From QNZT01 sp964573205 (GTDB taxonomy: Bacteria > Campylobacterota > Campylobacteria > Campylobacterales > QNZT01), in contig CAZNIT010000012.1 of assembly GCA_964573205.1 (NCBI GenBank), forward strand, positions 10,401-74,400: 64,000 nucleotides of DNA. The letters are read 5' to 3'. The notes below the pieces were generated by a model, which saw only the letters and a list, made by a program, of their open reading frames with translations, was not told the DNA's origin and searched no databases. Position 1 is the stretch's first letter. Each line of letters starts with the position of its first letter. Position numbers and translations under genes: made by a program. Below, piece by piece: positions 62,429-64,000 of the stretch.

Positions 62429-63648
62429 GACATACTCCTTATAACTTCCGTAAGCTCTGTCGGAGTTTTTATGTTTTTATACTCTTTTATAAGAAACAAT
62501 CCTACTTCCAAAGCTTTTAACGCCGCTTTTTTTCTTTTCATATCGTCTTTGATACCTCTTATCTCTTCGACTCCCGCTATACCGAATACCCTTCTTGCCA
62601 TCTTCGCGCCGCAAAATCCTACACTTTCTTTGAAAATAGAATCCATAAACTCTTTTTTATACTCATCCAAAGCATCGTCCTCGATAAAACCTTTCGTTAT
62701 CAATGCGCTTGAATCGACACCATTCCAAAGATTTAAGAATTTCGTTTCGAACTTTTCATAAATTTGCGATACCGTCTGCAAAATCCACTCACGATACTCG
62801 TCGTTACCTTCGTTAAACATATGGGATATATAGGAGTTGAAAAGATTGGCAACAAGAGCACCGATATCAAATCCGAACGGACCGAAAAACGCAAATTCCG
62901 GATCTATCACAAAAGTCTCTTTTTCATTCAGCATAATAGATCCGGTATGAAGATCTCCGTGTAAAAGCGCATCGCTTTTTGTCATAAAAAGATATTTTAA
63001 TTCAAGCAAATTTTTTCTAAAATCCATCCTTTCAAATAACTCTTTTGCTTCAAGCTCACAGTTTTTGTCTATAAAGTTACTCTCATGATCCATATATGCA
63101 AATGTAAAAACAAAATCTTCGGTTAGTTTACAAAGCTCTCTATTTTGATTAAAACGATCCATTAAAAGCCGTTTTTGATCGCTTTGAAGATATAAAGATG
63201 AAGTATAAAAAAGAGACGAAGCTAAAAAATCACTGATGTGTTCGCTAAAGTCATTATAAATTCCACCCTCAATCAACCCCTTTCTCATGATGATATGATT
63301 ACTCAAGTACTCCATAACAACTATACTCATCTCTTCATCACTAAAATATATCTTAGGAACATATTTCGAGACGATTTTCGCATAATTTTGGAGAGCTCTT
63401 ATCTCGAAAGTCATTCGTTCTCTCGAGAGAGCGAACTCCTCTCCGGCACAGCGAAGATATGGAACGGCCTGCTTTACAATAAGAGCTTTTTTCGGATCTT
63501 TTTTACTCTTTACGATATAAACGAAGTTAACGTTACCGTCGCCTATCTCATCACTTTGAAGTTCATCTTCACCAAAAAACTCTTTTATCTCTTTAATTGA
63601 AAGTAAAAAATCTTTTACGCTATAAAGATCCAAAATGCGATATTTCAT
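62425..63648 (-). CDS. mtnK: 5-methylthioribose kinase
   Basis: Phosphorylates methylthioribose using ATP. I choose the ATG at 63648 (407 residues; MKYRILDLYSVKDF), five bases after AGGAG. An in-frame ATG at 63678 lies within the -10 box and is rejected. The kinase fold shows IGDGNVNFVYIV and the active-site ALLHGDLHTGSIML and FVIDPEFAFFGPFGFDIGA, typical of MtnK. It is the first gene of the mtnK-mtnA-aldolase operon. MTA nucleosidase, needed upstream, is not in the window. Confidence 0.92.
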   Translation of the reverse strand: MKYRILDLYSVKDFLLSIKEIKEFFGEDELQSDEIGDGNVNFVYIVKSKKDPKKALIVKQAVPYLRCAGEEFALSRERMTFEIRALQNYAKIVSKYVPKIYFSDEEMSIVVMEYLSNHIIMRKGLIEGGIYNDFSEHISDFLASSLFYTSSLYLQSDQKRLLMDRFNQNRELCKLTEDFVFTFAYMDHESNFIDKNCELEAKELFERMDFRKNLLELKYLFMTKSDALLHGDLHTGSIMLNEKETFVIDPEFAFFGPFGFDIGALVANLFNSYISHMFNEGNDEYREWILQTVSQIYEKFETKFLNLWNGVDSSALITKGFIEDDALDEYKKEFMDSIFKESVGFCGAKMARRVFGIAGVEEIRGIKDDMKRKKAALKALEVGLFLIKEYKNIKTPTELTEVIRSMS

Positions 63649-63677
63649 AAAAACTCCTACAAAACTTTTGATGCACA

Positions 63678-63683
63678 TTATAT
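63678..63683 (-). promoter_or_regulatory. -10 box of the mtnK operon
   Basis: Leftward TATAAT (GGATATAATG) lies in the 25-55 base gap between the integrase stop and mtnK, 29 bases before the chosen mtnK ATG. It shows that the operon need not depend on integrase transcription. Confidence 0.5.
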
Positions 63684-63703
63684 CCTTTTAAAAGCAAATC
63701 TTT

Positions 63704-64000
63704 TTATATATCCAAAGGGCTGAATATCTTCGATTTGTTTAGTTCGGCCACTACATGCGTGTAAATCATCGTCGTCTCGACACTCTTATGGCCTAAAAGC
63801 TCCTGAATCGAACGCAGATCTATACCTGCTTGAAGTAGATGCGTAGCATACGAATGACGGAAAATATGCGAAGTAACACGCTTATGGATATCCGCCTTTT
63901 GGGTTGCTATTTTGATATTTCTTCCCAGTGTTGCGGGATGAATATGGTGACGCCTGATCACTTTCGTGCGAGGATCGACAGCGACATTTCGCATAGGAAA
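63704..64000 (-). CDS. intI: Integron-type tyrosine recombinase (IntI-like), C-terminal part
   Basis: The 98 codons present (5' end beyond the window) contain the tyrosine-recombinase active site: HIFRHSYATHLLQAG (box II His and Arg), ELLGHKSVETTMIYTH (His and catalytic Tyr). IntI-like features are VDPRTKVIRRHHIHPATLG upstream of the active site, the TTMIYTHV run and the final SPLDI, which match the IntI1 pattern DPRSG...RRHH...TTMIYTHVL...SPLD. A XerC/D-like call is less likely because of these. The attI site and cassettes would lie right of the window. It ends 55 bases before mtnK. Confidence 0.8.
   Translation of the reverse strand, partial: FPMRNVAVDPRTKVIRRHHIHPATLGRNIKIATQKADIHKRVTSHIFRHSYATHLLQAGIDLRSIQELLGHKSVETTMIYTHVVAELNKSKIFSPLDI

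Overview
The window comes from a bacterium of the Campylobacterota (former Epsilonproteobacteria), probably a free-living, vent- or sediment-type lineage such as Sulfurimonas, Sulfurovum or Hydrogenimonas. The genus is not settled by what I can see. The evidence is the gene content and gene style: a monomeric isocitrate dehydrogenase beside AcnB, a very long FlgL, an Mqo-type malate oxidoreductase of the Helicobacter kind, TATAAT/TACAAT -10 boxes without clear -35 boxes, AT-rich spacers and tightly overlapping genes.

Layout. Positions 1-9300 hold housekeeping genes read mostly leftward (icd 5' end, mltG, acnB, ftsK, flgL), then hup and a tRNA-Leu(CAA) on the plus strand. Positions 9287-13794 are a compact leftward operon with a complete adenosylcobalamin-type glutamate mutase set (S subunit, E subunit, MutL-type activator) and an AMP-forming ligase resembling the exosortase-system family. 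A divergent RraA-family gene lies beside it. Positions 14500-19820 carry two exported repeat proteins flanking a GspD-type secretin. Positions 19846-23839 hold a four-gene leftward cluster of periplasmic PilJ/NarX-like proteins plus a NIT-domain membrane protein with a degenerate kinase ATPase domain. Positions 24026-44816 are mixed: an RND pump, a class II (B12-dependent) ribonucleotide reductase, SppA, an orphan ClpP-like protease, the rnr-holA-rpsF-ssb-rpsR block, a subtilase, gltX, yggT, a soluble lytic transglycosylase, a tetraheme cytochrome, mqo, mobB and fbp.

Positions 44806-60763 are a surface-polysaccharide locus. It has GT2 and GT4 glycosyltransferases, a Wzx-like flippase, a Wzy-like polymerase/ligase, an acyltransferase, an ATP-grasp/HAD/deacetylase trio, a phosphoethanolamine-transferase-like protein, a DUF4838-like secreted protein and a GINT1-like protein. 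Positions 60735-63648 hold class II aldolase, mtnA and mtnK, a set that fits the DHAP shunt for 5-methylthioribose or 5-deoxyribose salvage. The window ends inside the 3' part of an integron-type tyrosine recombinase.

The strongest candidate for something not well described is the glutamate mutase plus adenylating ligase operon: its E subunit keeps the whole glutamate-binding arginine claw, yet no methylaspartate degradation gene is nearby. Next come the PilJ/NIT cluster ending in an apparent pseudokinase, the His/Cys/Gly-repeat SdrB protein, and the integron integrase at the right edge. All calls are from reading the sequence; no database search was run.
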